Part shown: piece after piece, positions 37,503 to 49,438 of the stretch | How the letters are laid out: every line of letters starts with the position of its first letter | How positions within the stretch are numbered: position 1 is the first letter of the stretch | DNA from: Burhinus oedicnemus | Taxonomy: Eukaryota > Chordata > Aves > Charadriiformes > Burhinidae | NCBI GenBank assembly: GCA_008921705.1 | Contig: VFFE01007108.1 | Location: 680,732-744,731, forward strand | Length of the DNA stretch: 64,000 nt | Reading direction: 5' to 3' | Translations under genes and position numbers: made by a program | The notes under the pieces: model-generated | Told to the model about the DNA's origin: nothing | The model's database searches: none | What the model saw: only the letters and a program-made list of their open reading frames with translations

Positions 37503-38670
37503 AAAGTACTTGCTCTTGTAAACTTGATAGCTACCACAACTGTAGCTGCTGAAACAAAAGTGGTTGGTGTGGATGAGTACTAAAGGAAGTCCTCTATCTT
37601 CAAACAAGGCAAAGTGACATGGGAATTAAGTGTCCCACACAACACTGTGGAGACACTGGTTCTGTGATACCCTACAGGCTTCACAACAGCACCCTATGGG
37701 GAAAGTAAAGGAACTGTGAGACTTCAGATCACCCTAAGTCCTGCTCTCTTTCGCATACCTGCTGCTTTACCCATCTAAACAGTGACGGTAGATGGTATAT
37801 TTGATTAAAGAAAAGAAATCTGAAATGCCACAAAAATACATGAAGCTGATAAAATCAACATTAGATTCCATCTACAATAGTTTTTAATTCAAAGTTTCTT
37901 GATCATTTCCTAATGGACATCAAGAAAAGACAAGAAAGAAAACACAGGATGATCCCCCCTATGAAAACCAAAATCAGTCTTGCTAACTCTAAACAAAAGT
38001 CAGTTTTCACATACCAGCGTTTCCTTCCCATGACCTTTTAACTCATTCACCACATCCCTTCCACAGCCTTTTGGTTAGAGAACTCAGATTCAACCTGTAA
38101 AGGCAGGGGAAAAAATGGCACACTTCAGTAATGAACGACTACATATGTACAAAGCCATCATATAAACAACAAGAACTCAAATTCCGGCATTTGCTAACTT
38201 TTGAATATTTAAGTAAAGTTGCAAACCAATATTCTTTTAATGTTTTTTCACTTAGTGCCTAGGGTTTGCAGGTGTGAAAACAATGGATCTATAAATAAGT
38301 TGCATACAGTTCTGTGCATTCATCTCTTAGTTGGACAAGAGGGTTGCAGAGGAAAAATGGCTGCTGTTCTTGCCAGACAGGACACCTTACACTTGTATAT
38401 ATAATGCAGGCTTTGAAAACATAGCCAAGCTAATTTATGTACTGGAAGCAACATAACCGTGTTAGTGCTACCAGCACCATCAAGGTGAATTTCCTCCCAG
38501 GTGTCTGAACCTCGCTCAGGAATCTCCCCACAGCACTCCAAGTATGCATACTGCACAGACACATACACGCACACCTTCTGCGGCATGCTGCAAGGTGTCT
38601 GAGGAGCAAAGCTGGTAAATAGATGTGATGCTGCAAGAGGAGAGATTGAAAGGCAGTTGAGAAAGGCTCC
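37503..38670. other. Unassigned DNA
   Basis: No gene or recognisable repeat was seen. Open frames are short and unsupported. Confidence 0.5.
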
Positions 38671-38746
38671 GATACATGTGAGGCAATATCACGTATGTGT
38701 GACCACTATGTGTGAACCTGATACGTGTCCGGCAGCATCACGTAAG
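38671..38746 (+). repeat. Spaced direct repeat with CACGTA cores
   Basis: The segments at 38671-38697 (gatacatgtgaggcaatatc then acgtatg) and 38720-38746 (gatacgtgtccggcagcatc then acgtaag) match at most positions and start 49 bases apart. Each carries ACATGT or ACGTGT and a CACGTA core. It may be a diverged local duplication, or paired sites for a basic helix-loop-helix type factor. Confidence 0.6.
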
Positions 38747-39614
38747 AAGTAATGGGGGAGTGCACCTAAGGATTTTTCTCTAAATAGCCAAATATATCCA
38801 CGTCTCCTGGCTACCCCACGCCAGGCTCCAGGTCTTGGGAACAGCAGCAGCTCAGGAGGGCAGGAACCAGCACCACCGAGGCTGCTGCAGTGAAGGAAAA
38901 GCATCCGAGAGAACAGCAGCGCTCATGAGGGCAACGAGGACCGGAGGCAAGGGAAGACAGACGCCAGTACTTGTGCTCAGTCTTCTAAGACATAAGCACT
39001 GTCATGGCTTCAGCTGGCTGGAAAGTGTGGAAGGGGGTGACTGCCCTTGGCTGATCCCGGCAGAAGAGGGGCACAGGGCGCTGTGGAAGGTGGCCCCGCT
39101 GGAGCTGCTCGCTCCCTCGGCCCCAGCAGAAATCCGCGGGAGGCTGCAGGGAGGTGAGAAATCACCCCGACAACACTTTTCACCTGGCAGCTCGACATTG
39201 TTTATCAGCATAATAAAAAATGCCAATACTTACCACCTGTCTAAAATATGCAGTAATAATAAACACAGTTACAGGGCATATTATGGTCAATGATGAGATA
39301 TTAATTTATACCCCTGGAAGAAGGGAAGGAAGGCAGAGGCTGCGGTGCCTTACAGGGGGCAAAGCTTCCTATGGATGAGGCCAAGGCCTTTTCCTCTCTG
39401 ATGAGAATGAATGGAAAATTGCATTGATTTTTTTTTCTTGTGGTGGGTTTTTGGGGTTTTTTGTTTTTTTTTTAGTTTTAAAATAATACCCCTGTTTATA
39501 TGATCAAGTTACAGAAGCAAACAGCCAGGATATTACCTTTGCATTCCTGTGTCAGCAGGCAATATCTGCATGAGAGTGCATGTTGATTTTATACAGAATT
39601 AAAAATAAATTAAT
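38747..39614. other. Mixed-composition unassigned DNA
   Basis: A moderately GC-rich stretch (about 38810-39180) is followed by T/G-rich simple sequence (39428-39474). At 39000 there is tgtcatggcttcagctgg, which resembles the end of the ERVL-like LTRs, but the following bases do not continue the match. No gene was recognised. Confidence 0.45.
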
Positions 39615-39807
39615 CCAGGTGTGTCTAGGGGGGGGTCCAGCAATGTCAGGGCTCCCTGGGGGCCAAGAGCAGTGGGGGGTCCCCATGGGGGTCTGTCAGG
39701 ACAGAGCCAGAGGCCAGGGCACAGGGGGAGCGGGCAGCTGGGGTGCACCAGGACAGCCCCAGCTCCAGGCATGGGGCACCTCCCCAGGGACAGGCCAAGG
39801 CCAGGCT
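39615..39807. other. GC-rich block, left part
   Basis: A sharp rise in G and C content follows the AT-rich 39580-39612, with repeated ggggg, ccagg and cagggaca-like words. It is split from a similar block at 40203-40440 by a CR1. No coding function was recognised. Frames on both strands stay open because of low stop-codon frequency. Confidence 0.5.
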
Positions 39808-40202
39808 GGGACATGGCTGAGAGACTTCAGCCTGGAGAAGAGAAGGCTCCGGGAAGACTTTATAGTCCCTTCCAGTTTCTGAATGGGGCCTACAAGAAAG
39901 CTGGAGAGGCACTTTTTACAAGGGCATGTAGTGATAGGATGAGGGGTAGTGGCTTCCAACTGGAAGAGGGGAGATTTAGAATAGATATTAGGAAGAAATT
40001 TTTCACTCTGAGGGTGGTGAGGCACTGGAACAGGTTGCCCAGGGAAGCTGTGGAGCCCCCATCCCTGGAAGTGTTCAAGACCAGACTGGATGGGGCTTTG
40101 AGCAACCAGGTGTAGTGGGAGGTGTCTTTGCCCATGGCAGGGGGTTGGAACTAGATGATCTTTAAGGTCCTTTCCAACCCAAACCATTCTATGATTCTAT
40201 GG
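39808..40202 (+). mobile_element. CR1 LINE, 5'-truncated 3' tail
   Basis: It begins with a shortened ggctgagagacttcagcctg, equivalent to the better-preserved 49041-49070 region of the third copy. It continues through the ORF2 C-terminus (FRIDIRKKFFTLRVVRHWNR, then LPREAVEPPSLEVFKTRLDG) and the 3' untranslated region, and ends in two attctatg units. The open frame that starts at 39621 and ends at 40115 joins chance codons in the GC-rich flank to this CR1 sequence. Opposite-strand frames here are shadows. Confidence 0.95.
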
Positions 40203-40440
40203 GCCTCCAGGTGGACCCGGCTCCAAGGCCCCATGGCCAGGCAGGGCAGGGCACTGGGGAGCTTGAGATGGGACCTGCTGCAGCATTGCTGGGGCAGGGG
40301 CTGATGGCCCCAGGGGGCTGGGCCGTGGGCAGGGTGAGGGGAACCCCGGGGGACGGGCAGGGACAGGCAGGGCTGTGGATGCCCTCAGGGCCATGGCAGC
40401 CAAAACAAATGCCAACATGCAGCGCTCTCTCACCAGCCTC
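40203..40440. other. GC-rich block, right part
   Basis: It is GC-rich like the segment at 39615-39807, with words such as ggcagggacaggcagggc, and ends abruptly near 40440. On the minus strand an AATAAA-like gaataaagctt lies at its edge (about 40453-40464). It could be the other half of a GC-rich unit into which the CR1 inserted. No family was recognised. Confidence 0.45.
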
Positions 40441-42957
40441 TGCCTCACTGACTAAGCTTTATTCCTTCTCTCCCTGACCCCAGCTCTGAACTAGAGCTTT
40501 TATGGGGTGATTTTTTCTTCCCACTTTGGGCTGTTTCCACCGTGGAGAATAAGAAGCCATCCATGAGCTACCATCGACGCCAGCACCATCCTCCCAGTAA
40601 AGGACGGGAGGTCGCAGGAAGTGCAGTGCTTTCTCAGTGCCACCTAAAACTGGAGTAAAACTTGGTTACTTCTAGCACAATTTTAGATGCTTGGGCCCAC
40701 TGCCAAGTAAACATATATAAATTCTCTGTGCACAGAAGCGTTTTTGCCTACAAAGTCCAGAGAGTCACCTTCCTGTCATGAATACGAGCTTTGTGAGTAC
40801 CTCTGAGTGATAGAAACTGCAGGTCGTTGTTATAAGTGATGTATTTTAATAGATTCTATTATTTATTCTATTATTCTATTTTTTAATTTGGAAAGGCAAC
40901 AACTATCTTTCAGATTTCACGGGGCTTTTTCTGCAGTTTGTACAGAAACTTGTGGTGGTCAGTCAGGCCACCCATGTTGAATATAACCTCACAAACATCA
41001 CTGATTATCTGCATAATACAGAGAACTTGTGCTGTGTTTTGCCTGTGGGTTAACATCAGCTGTAAAAACACTGTCATTTGAAAAAGCCAGACTATACATA
41101 GAGTGGTAAGGGCTGGCACCAAGTCACTCAACAACTGCATGTTTTTCTATATTATGGTACTGGTTAAGAACATAGTTGGCTGGGAATTTTGCAACACAAG
41201 ACTTTTTTTTGGCCATGAAATTTCAATTAGCTCAAACTTATTTTAATGTCATGGCCATCAGTGTGGTTCACTGTTTTCCAGAAAATTATATGACTCAAGA
41301 GCACATCATACAAAATAACTATAAGCTTAACTGTAGTGAAAGAGGTGGACGTCTTCCTACCACATCTATAGCTTCTTACAGATAGCCCTCTGTAACTTTA
41401 GACCTACGATGAAAGGGGGAGGTAGCTCTAAACTTAGAAACATGGTTATATACAACAGCAACCAAGCAACCGAGCCACCGAGCGCTCCTTTACTTATGTG
41501 TGGGGTCACCTAGGATAAGACTGGGGTTTCACTCACCTCGTCTTGTATCGCAGCTGGGAGGGGAAGGCAGATGGAGGAGCACACCTTCCCCTGACTTGCT
41601 GCCCTCCTGCTGGAAGGCAAAGACTGACTCCAAGCACTCGTGCAGGGGAAGAAGGAAGAAAACTAGCAAAAGGAAAAGGTCCTGCTGGGTGAAAAGCAGA
41701 CCTCCTTGGGCCACCTGCAGGCTGAGCAGAGGGGGCAGCTACAGCATCTGAAGAAGTGGGGGTGCACTTAGGGCTGGCTCAAGCATTTTGCCACATGCTC
41801 TCAGGGACACACAGATCAACGGTCAGGTTTCTAGCCATGTTTTAGCTAACGCTAATGCAGTCACGTGTAGATTTTAGAAGAACAAACTACTCATAGCGGT
41901 CATGTTAAATACAACTTATATTCAAATATCTGCGGCCAGATAAAAATCCTTCCTGTAGCGTCTGTTTCAAGAATGTTAATTAGTGCATTAAAACAACTGA
42001 AAGTCCCAGGAGAGAAAAACCCTGGGATGTTGCTATTTAAATGTGAACCCAAATTTTACTGATGGTCTTGCCAAAAGATTAGGAGCTTTCTGTTTGCTGT
42101 CAGCTTTTGCATCAGAAGTACTTTTACTACAAGGAACACTAGAGAGAAAAGATGCAATTATCTTCCTGTCTGATTATTTGGGGCAGGTATTAGACCCATT
42201 GATCGCTTTCCTGTACATTTGTACCATCTTTTTGTGGCATAATATGTGAAGTCCCTCCTACAAATGAAATAAAGAAAAGAAGACGGTCTCACAAGTTGGT
42301 GAATTTGAGGGTAAATGAGTTCTAGAAATGTCACTAGGAAATTCTTTTGGCATCCTACATCAAGTCAAATGCAAGATTTTCCCCCCTCTTCCTTTAGTTG
42401 TCTCAAGAATTATTTAGAACCAGCCTCATTGCCTACAAAACATCTATGCTCTTTCTCTCTCCCACACGTACACACATGCACCCCCACGCTGCCGCACTGG
42501 TGTGTGCATACATCTCTCCAGCTGTGTCCTGGAGGTTCCTGGGAGCCTGAAGGGAATGCTCATGAAACATGACTTTCACAGATTCCCAGTCCATCTGGAA
42601 CACTAGGGCAACATATGGTGGGGCAGCACAGTAACTGTTTGTGGACATGTCAGACTATTTTTGCCTTGTGTATTACCTGATTAAGGTAAGAGAAGACGTG
42701 CCGATATAAGCCTCTTTCTCCCACATTAACCCTCTCCAATTTTATTTTTCAATTTAAAATAAAAGGATGTTTCAGCCAGCCCTGCAGGGATAGTATTCCC
42801 TGAAAGGTACAAGAATGCTCGCATAAACACGCCATTGCTGATACAATTATACCAGCTTAGCACAGACAGAGATAAAAAAAGAAAGGTGTGCAAGGGAAGA
42901 ATGTTTTTTAATATAAATTGTAGGGTTATCCCTGGGGCTGGAGAAAAAGGTAAAGTT
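40441..42957. other. Unassigned DNA
   Basis: No gene or known repeat was recognised. An A/T repeat (tctattatttattctatt) lies near 40853-40879. A moderately GC-rich stretch at 41460-41760 shows no product. Confidence 0.5.
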
Positions 42958-42978
42958 AAAAAAAAAAAAAAAAAAAAA
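42958..42978 (+). repeat. Poly-A run of 21 bases
   Basis: An uninterrupted A run. No retroposon body was recognised immediately upstream. Confidence 0.9.
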
Positions 42979-45900
42979 GATTAGGAAATAATAACTAAAG
43001 CTGCATGCTTTATTACTTCAGGTAAAAATATCTTATGAATAATATAATCATTGTCTCTGGTTATTGGGTATGAAAAAGATAAGTGTAATCAGTGTACTGT
43101 GATACAGGAACATTAACACTTTCACATTGACTGGATACAGACTTAGAAATGAGTTAAGAATCACTGGGTCATCTAAGTGGAGGATTATTCTACACACAGG
43201 CCCCTAGGTCAATTTAAATTATTTAATTTATCTCAGTGACCGCAGGGGCCTAACCATCCCTGTGCCTGCATTTTTATCTTGCAGTCCTGTTAGCATAGGT
43301 TTAATTCTGAGAGATCAGGAAGGCTAGACTAACAAGGCAGTGTACCAAAATGCAGGCTCTTGTAGGGTTAATAATAGAACCACAAAGAGAAATGACTCAA
43401 ATTATACCAAGGACGTTTTATTACCCGGCAGCCTTAATCAGTATTTTTTTTTTTACACATTATTATACCAAGGGTCCTTTCAGTGCTCATTGGCTTGTTA
43501 CAAGCATTAAAAGAGGGGACGATGCTTTGCAATTAATTCCATGTCTTATCCTGAGTCTCACTATTTTCTTTAAGTAGAGTTGGGAGGAAGGAGACAGATG
43601 CCGCCTACCCCACTGCTGAAAGCTGTCCAAAAATTACTGGGAAAGAATGTGAAATAAGTTTGCTAGCATGCTACATTTTCACTCATTTATTTCATAGACA
43701 GTTGGGACCACTGTAGCCATTTACCCATAGACTATATTTATTACCAAGGCATGTAGGGGTTTTGTGACCCACCATCCCTCCCCACTGCCTGTGATGACCA
43801 GGCTGGTTTCACTAAGGGGTCAGTATGTGTAATACTCTCATTAATGTGTTTTGGAGCTGTGAATATCTAGCACTTTTCCTCCTCAAGTCAAAGATTTTAA
43901 GATAAGTGCTAGTTAGTAGCATTTCTCTAGAAGTTTCAGTTCTGGTGGCTTTCTAGAAAGGAGAAAGAAAGAAGAAGAGAGTACAGTAGGGCCAAAAGAA
44001 AGACACCAAAGCACTGACGAGACCAATCAGGGAAGAGTTAGTGGCTAGAGTCTATACTGAATTATTGACAAGTATTATCATGCTTCAATTTGAATTTAAA
44101 GTAAATCAGCTACACAACCAACTGTAAGAGCATCTTGACTGCACAGACAAAAAAGATGAAAAGCCTGCTCTCAAAGAAGGTACAACCCGGTTGAAGAAAA
44201 CTAATCAACAACACCCATGGGCAGATACAATATGCAGCCAGGCCGTGAAATTCCCAATGGCCTTGTGCTCTTATTTTCTAGGAAGTTAGGAAATTCATGT
44301 TATCCCTTTAGTCATACTCTACAACGGATCAATAGGTTTAAGCTTCTCATTGGTTTCACTTCTGATGTGAAGCTGATATTCTCACAGATATTAAGGTATT
44401 TCCCCTTGTGTGATGTTCTTTGAGCAAACAGACGGTAGGATGTTACCACATCTCAGCTATCCCTTCAGCTGTGAAAAGCTTCAGCTGAAGTAATCGCTGT
44501 TTAGTGACCAAAAATAAATTTTTTAAAAAGGAGAAATTACCTGCACTGAACATCTTCCTAGGATGATATTTAAGGATGAAACAAGTAATGGAGAGCTGAC
44601 AGCTACCAGGCCTCCTTATGTGAAACATTATATGCCCAGTTTGGACCTCAGCAGCATCTAAGCAAGCACCATCCAAGGCAGTGTTAAATTTGCCTTCAGG
44701 TAAGATTCAGAACTTGATATACATTGTTTTGGGGCTCTAAAAAAGAAACTATGGCCAGTAAGGCAAGTTGGTTCTCTAACATTTTGCTTTTCCTTTATCC
44801 AGCTTTCATTATTTCAGTTCACTTTAAATTCTAAGCATAATAATATCCCAAATCTGAAAGAGAATTTACCTGAAACAATCAACTTTTGCCTATTTGGTGC
44901 CTGCAAATCTGCACTAACTCGAGGTTGTGTGTTCAGTGAATCTCAGCCTTTGGCTTGCTTGAAGCAAATTCACAGTTTTCCTCTCAGGGAGTTTTCTTTA
45001 AGTATAAGCCAAAGCCTGATACAATGAAAGAGTTAAATCTGGGGTTTTTTCCCCAAAAGTAGAACAAAAACCTCAGATACCTCTGCAGTGGCAAAGAAAT
45101 TCAAACCTGGATAAAGCTTCTGCAACTTTAAGTCATGGTAAGGTTTCAAAATTGTTACAAATATCTCATGCAAAAAAGCAACAAAATCACTGACTTGGTT
45201 CTGGAGTAAGAAAAGAAAGGAGTTTTTTGTTTTGTTGGGTTTTTTTATAATTAACTTCTGAGAAATCCATCTTGACAGTATTCTCAATGCTAGTACTTCC
45301 TCCTCTTGCAGAGCAGCCTAGGCTACTCTCAGTGCTTTTATGCAGTATATTCTTTTTAGTGAGCCAACCTTTTCCACCCGTGTCAGAAAAAGTACCGTTC
45401 TAGTCTTCCTGTAAAAACCAGTTTACATGTAGATTTATGCAATCTATAGGCAATGTTTCAGGGGAAACTCAAGGTGGAAGTTGTTGACTCTATATATACC
45501 GTTCAATGAGACCCTGAAATAATGGTTGTTCAATGCTGTTCAATGCAAGTTAATAAGAGCTATTTATTTAGTGCTTATTTTTTCCTTTTAATTGCAGATT
45601 CACAGCACCAATGATATTTTAAAATAAAACCATTTCCATTTTAAAAGATTACTTTTTCACAATGTATTTAAATTTAGATGCTCCAAGAATGGTCCTACAA
45701 TATACTATTCTTCAGTCAACCAGGTAGAAGAAAACAAACAGCTACTCCTGAAATGAAATCAGAGTTACTAAGCACCAGAAAAAAAATCAGAAGAATCTGT
45801 AGGAAATAGCAGTTTAAGTAGAGAGTTGTGAAAGTCTTGAAACAAAATGCCATAGGCCAGCTGCAGAACATGTTAACTGAAAACGTTTAGGGCACCTATT

Positions 45901-48900
45901 GAAAATTATTTTGGAAGCATCGGCATGTCGCACATTCTTCTATTGCTTCTCCAAGATGCTCAAGAGAAGCAAGTTTTTTTATTTGCTATCTCTTTGAATG
46001 GGCCAACAGACCTAGACGTCCACAAGTGTAAAACTGCCTCTTCCAAAACATTACAGAAGCAGCGCTGGTTATTACCCCAGTGCAGCAATGCTCCTTGCCT
46101 CGATCAGTATTTCCTTTTTATTGAGGAAATACTTTGTTTTCCTTCGCTGAATAAGTAGCATACAACCAACCTCTCCAGTGAAGCTTCAGCTTTACTCCTC
46201 TTATCCCTCAAATTAATGGAGGAAAGTGAAGTTTATAAACACACTGAAGCTTGTAACATTAGAAACACTCGCCTGTGTTTGCAGCTCCCCAAATGCACAG
46301 CCTCATTTGCTGCCCAATCAAACTCAGTAGCTGTAACAGTTACCTATGCAGGTCTTACTCTAGAGTTTAAAATTCCCCACCTACAATATATATAGTTAGT
46401 CTTAATAAATAAATGACTTGGACCATGCATTATATATCATTCAAATCCATGAGGACACAAATTATGTATAATACATTGGCTGTGTAATTTATTTATTAAG
46501 CAAAACGTGAATTTTCCATGCTTGTGTTTTGAGGCACAGTTTGTCACACACAGCTAAATGATGTATTCTTATTAGTCCCACTCAATTACCAAGTCATCCC
46601 TCTGTGCACTGTATATTTGTTAATGATAGTGCCACAACACTGCATCTACAATACCTGTGATTTTAGTGATTCATAACCACTCACTAAAACTGTGAAAATG
46701 ATAAATTGACTGCTGTTGATTAAATGCCGCCAACAGTATGTTTCGTATGTGTTTGTCGCAGTTAGGAGTTAAAGAAACAGCATTGCTCCAATCATTTAAA
46801 TATCTAATTAAGCAGAACCCTGGCTAAATAGAAAGAGCTTGTTGGAATAAAATATCATTAAAAGAAAAAAAATATAGCACTGATTTTTGCATGTGCATAC
46901 ATGAAGACTTTTCATCTCAACCCCACTGATCATAAATATGTCATGAACAAAACAAGAGCAAAAGATAAAAATTAAAAAGGCTGAAGAACTTGGAGTGTTC
47001 TCCCAGACTCACTGCACAGCTGCACATGGTTGATTTGATGGCTTTAGCTGATATCCGAGATTAGCTTAAAACAACAGTGAACTCCAGTAACATAGAAGGC
47101 AGTCCTTGATGACAGCCCTTAAGACTGGGGCAAATAGAGTGGAGAGGAGATGATGGGGAGAAGCTATATTCCAGTAAAGCAAATAGGGCCTCTCAGACTC
47201 CCACTGTAAGGAAAACTGTTTGCACATTTGTAGTAAAGGAATGGCAGAAGAAGGGGAAAATCTCTCTTTCAAACTTAGATTAATTATCTTTATTGCTTTG
47301 CTTAATGCTTTTTTTCTCCCTTCAGATTAATCCTGTATAGAGTCCTCAAGCTAATACTGGAAGCAGAGTGGAACAAGACCAAGAAAAGTGAATGTTTCTG
47401 TGCCAACAACTTGACTCCTATCTGAGGATGCTGGAGTAGACAGAGTAATAAAAATAAAGACTTGCCAACTTATGGCCATCTTATTAAGATGAATTGGAAG
47501 GGGTTTTTTTTCCCCTTCTTCATTTTGAATTTGGAGCTAAGTAGATAGACACCAGAGTACATTAGGGGTTTCTGCTTTTTTTTTTTTTTTCCCTAACCAT
47601 CCTTCACACAAGCAATGTTTCCATATTTCTGTACCTAAATAGTGACTCTCACTTCAAACCACTTTGCATGCTCTGTGGCCAGAAAACTGAGGACTTGCGT
47701 GTGAGCTGATGTTGGTATGTGGCAGGGACAGCACTATTTAACAGAAGCAGGGGGGAAAAATGTCTGTTGCAAAGTCTGTATCTTGTATAGTCCATTGTAG
47801 ATTTTCACTTTCAAATGAAAGAACCATGCCATGTCCAAAAATGCTTCACATTTTAGATCTTCAAAGAACACATATGTGCAGTTTATTGTATCTCAGGAGC
47901 AGACATTTGAGCTAGTTCTGCCTAAATTCTAACCTGTGTCCACAAGGACAGCAAATATTTTAGACGTGATGCTTACACCACAAAATCATCTCCTGCAGCA
48001 GAGTCTTAGTAGTATGGCACGTACGGTCTTTTTCATTTTGTTTTCAATAGGTATTCTCTCTCTGCAGAAAACATGTCCCCAGCATTGCACATGACTTCCT
48101 GCTCCTGCATCCATGGACTCCCAGTCAGAGTTTTGCAGAAGCAAGTAAATTAGGAGAAAAGGAAAGATATTTGTCTTCCCTGTGACCTGCTTTCTACAAG
48201 GGGAACAAATATTAATTGTGATAAAGAAAGCAGCTCCAGGCTATGCAGTGCTGTCATGGAGAAAACAGTCTTCAAGGTGGTTAATACTGCGGTTAAAGTA
48301 ACATGCCTAAATTAACAAAGAAAATAAGGGTAAAAATTGTAACTTACACTGAATAGCTCTGAGATTTACACTAGCGCCTTATTTCCAGAGCAACAAACCA
48401 CCCAATCCTCTTGTCAGGTAATGGGTCTGTTAAAGATACTTTGCCCTTAAAACATTTTTTAGCTGTAGAACTGAAAGTGCATATTCCTCTTTACCCTGTA
48501 CACTTACATACCACGTTACTAAGACCACGGAGACTAGAATATTAAATATTGCTCTGTTACAGAAATCTTGAGCTTTCCCCTCCAGTCCACTAAGCAGTGA
48601 TACTGGATAAATTATTTATCTGAACCACAGATGTCAGAAAGGAGACTTGTCTATACAGGTTCCACCCTTACACCTCCGTCAGTAGGAGTGGCTTTACCCA
48701 AAGACAGCAGAGTGCAATTTGTTGCTCCATGTTCAAATTCCCGTGGCAGCAAAGATGTTACAACAGTATAAACTAGCTAGAAAATGCAACGAAACAGCAA
48801 GGCCTTCACTCACTGGGATTCACGTAACTATGTAGTCACACTTGCCTTAAACAAGTAGTCCTACAGCTGAATGCAGATTAGGACTGAAGGACCAGTCTGG

Positions 48901-48975
48901 CCTCCAAGTTTATCATTAGGCTACATGCAGCAATGCAGACAGAGCAGCACTGAGCTTAGCACTGATTAATCCTGT
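42979..48975. other. Unassigned AT-rich DNA, one regulatory-like stretch
   Basis: No exon, RNA gene or transposon was recognised. Simple sequence includes a T run at 47575-47591. The stretch 46390-46860 is free of obvious repeats and contains homeodomain-like TAATTA (46805-46810) and ATTAA motifs. It is noted among the findings as a possible conserved element. Confidence 0.5.
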
Positions 48976-49438
48976 CGGAGCAGGTCCAGAGGAGGGCCAT
49001 GAAGATGATCAGAGGGCTGGAGCACCTCTCCTATGAAGACAGGCTGAGAGAGCTGGGGTTGTTCAGCCTGGAGAAGAGAAGGCTCCAGGGAGACCCTATA
49101 GCAGCCTTCCAGTACCTAAAGGCAGTCTACAGGAAAGGTGGGGAGGGACTCTTTATCAGGGCATGTAGCGATGGGACGAGCAGTAACAGTTTTAAACTGA
49201 AAGAAGGTAGATTTAGATTAGATATTAGGAAGAAATACTTTACTCTGAGAGTCGTGACACACTGGAACAGGTTGCCCAGATAAGCTGTGGATGACCCATC
49301 CCTGGGAGTGTTCAAGACCAGACTGGATGGGGCTTTGAGCAACCTGGTCTAGTGGAAGTTGTCCCTGCCCATGGTAGGGGGGTTACAACTAGATGATCTT
49401 TAAGGTCCTTTCCAACTCTAACCATTCTGTGATTCTAG
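48976..49438 (+). mobile_element. CR1 LINE, longest 3' tail in the window
   Basis: It starts at cggagcaggtccagaggagg and carries the final part of CR1 ORF2. The frame at 48999-49283 reads [20 protein letters not shown], then [28 protein letters not shown] and HWNRLPR. The frame closes at 49281-49283, where the sequence has 'ataagctgtg' and related copies have 'gggaagctgtg'. The 3' untranslated block and a reduced terminal repeat (attctgtgattctagg) follow. It is a typical bird CR1 truncation with no function. Confidence 0.96.

Noticed and set aside
39000..39230. tgtcatggcttcagctgg as the start of another ERVL-like LTR
   Set aside because: Only about 18 bases match the LTR terminus; what follows does not continue the family and no matching CA end was found.
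39621..40187. Overlapping frames of 164 (plus) and 163 (minus) codons
   Set aside because: The plus-strand frame joins GC-rich flank to the CR1 ORF2 tail; the minus-strand frame is its shadow. Neither is a host gene.
48640..48760. gacttgtctatacaggttcc as an old DNA-transposon end
   Set aside because: Resembles phrases of a reptile repeat but the match stops after about 15 bases.
48999..49283. 94-codon open frame resembling a conserved protein
   Set aside because: It is conserved because it is the C-terminus of CR1 ORF2, ending in the CR1 3' repeat.
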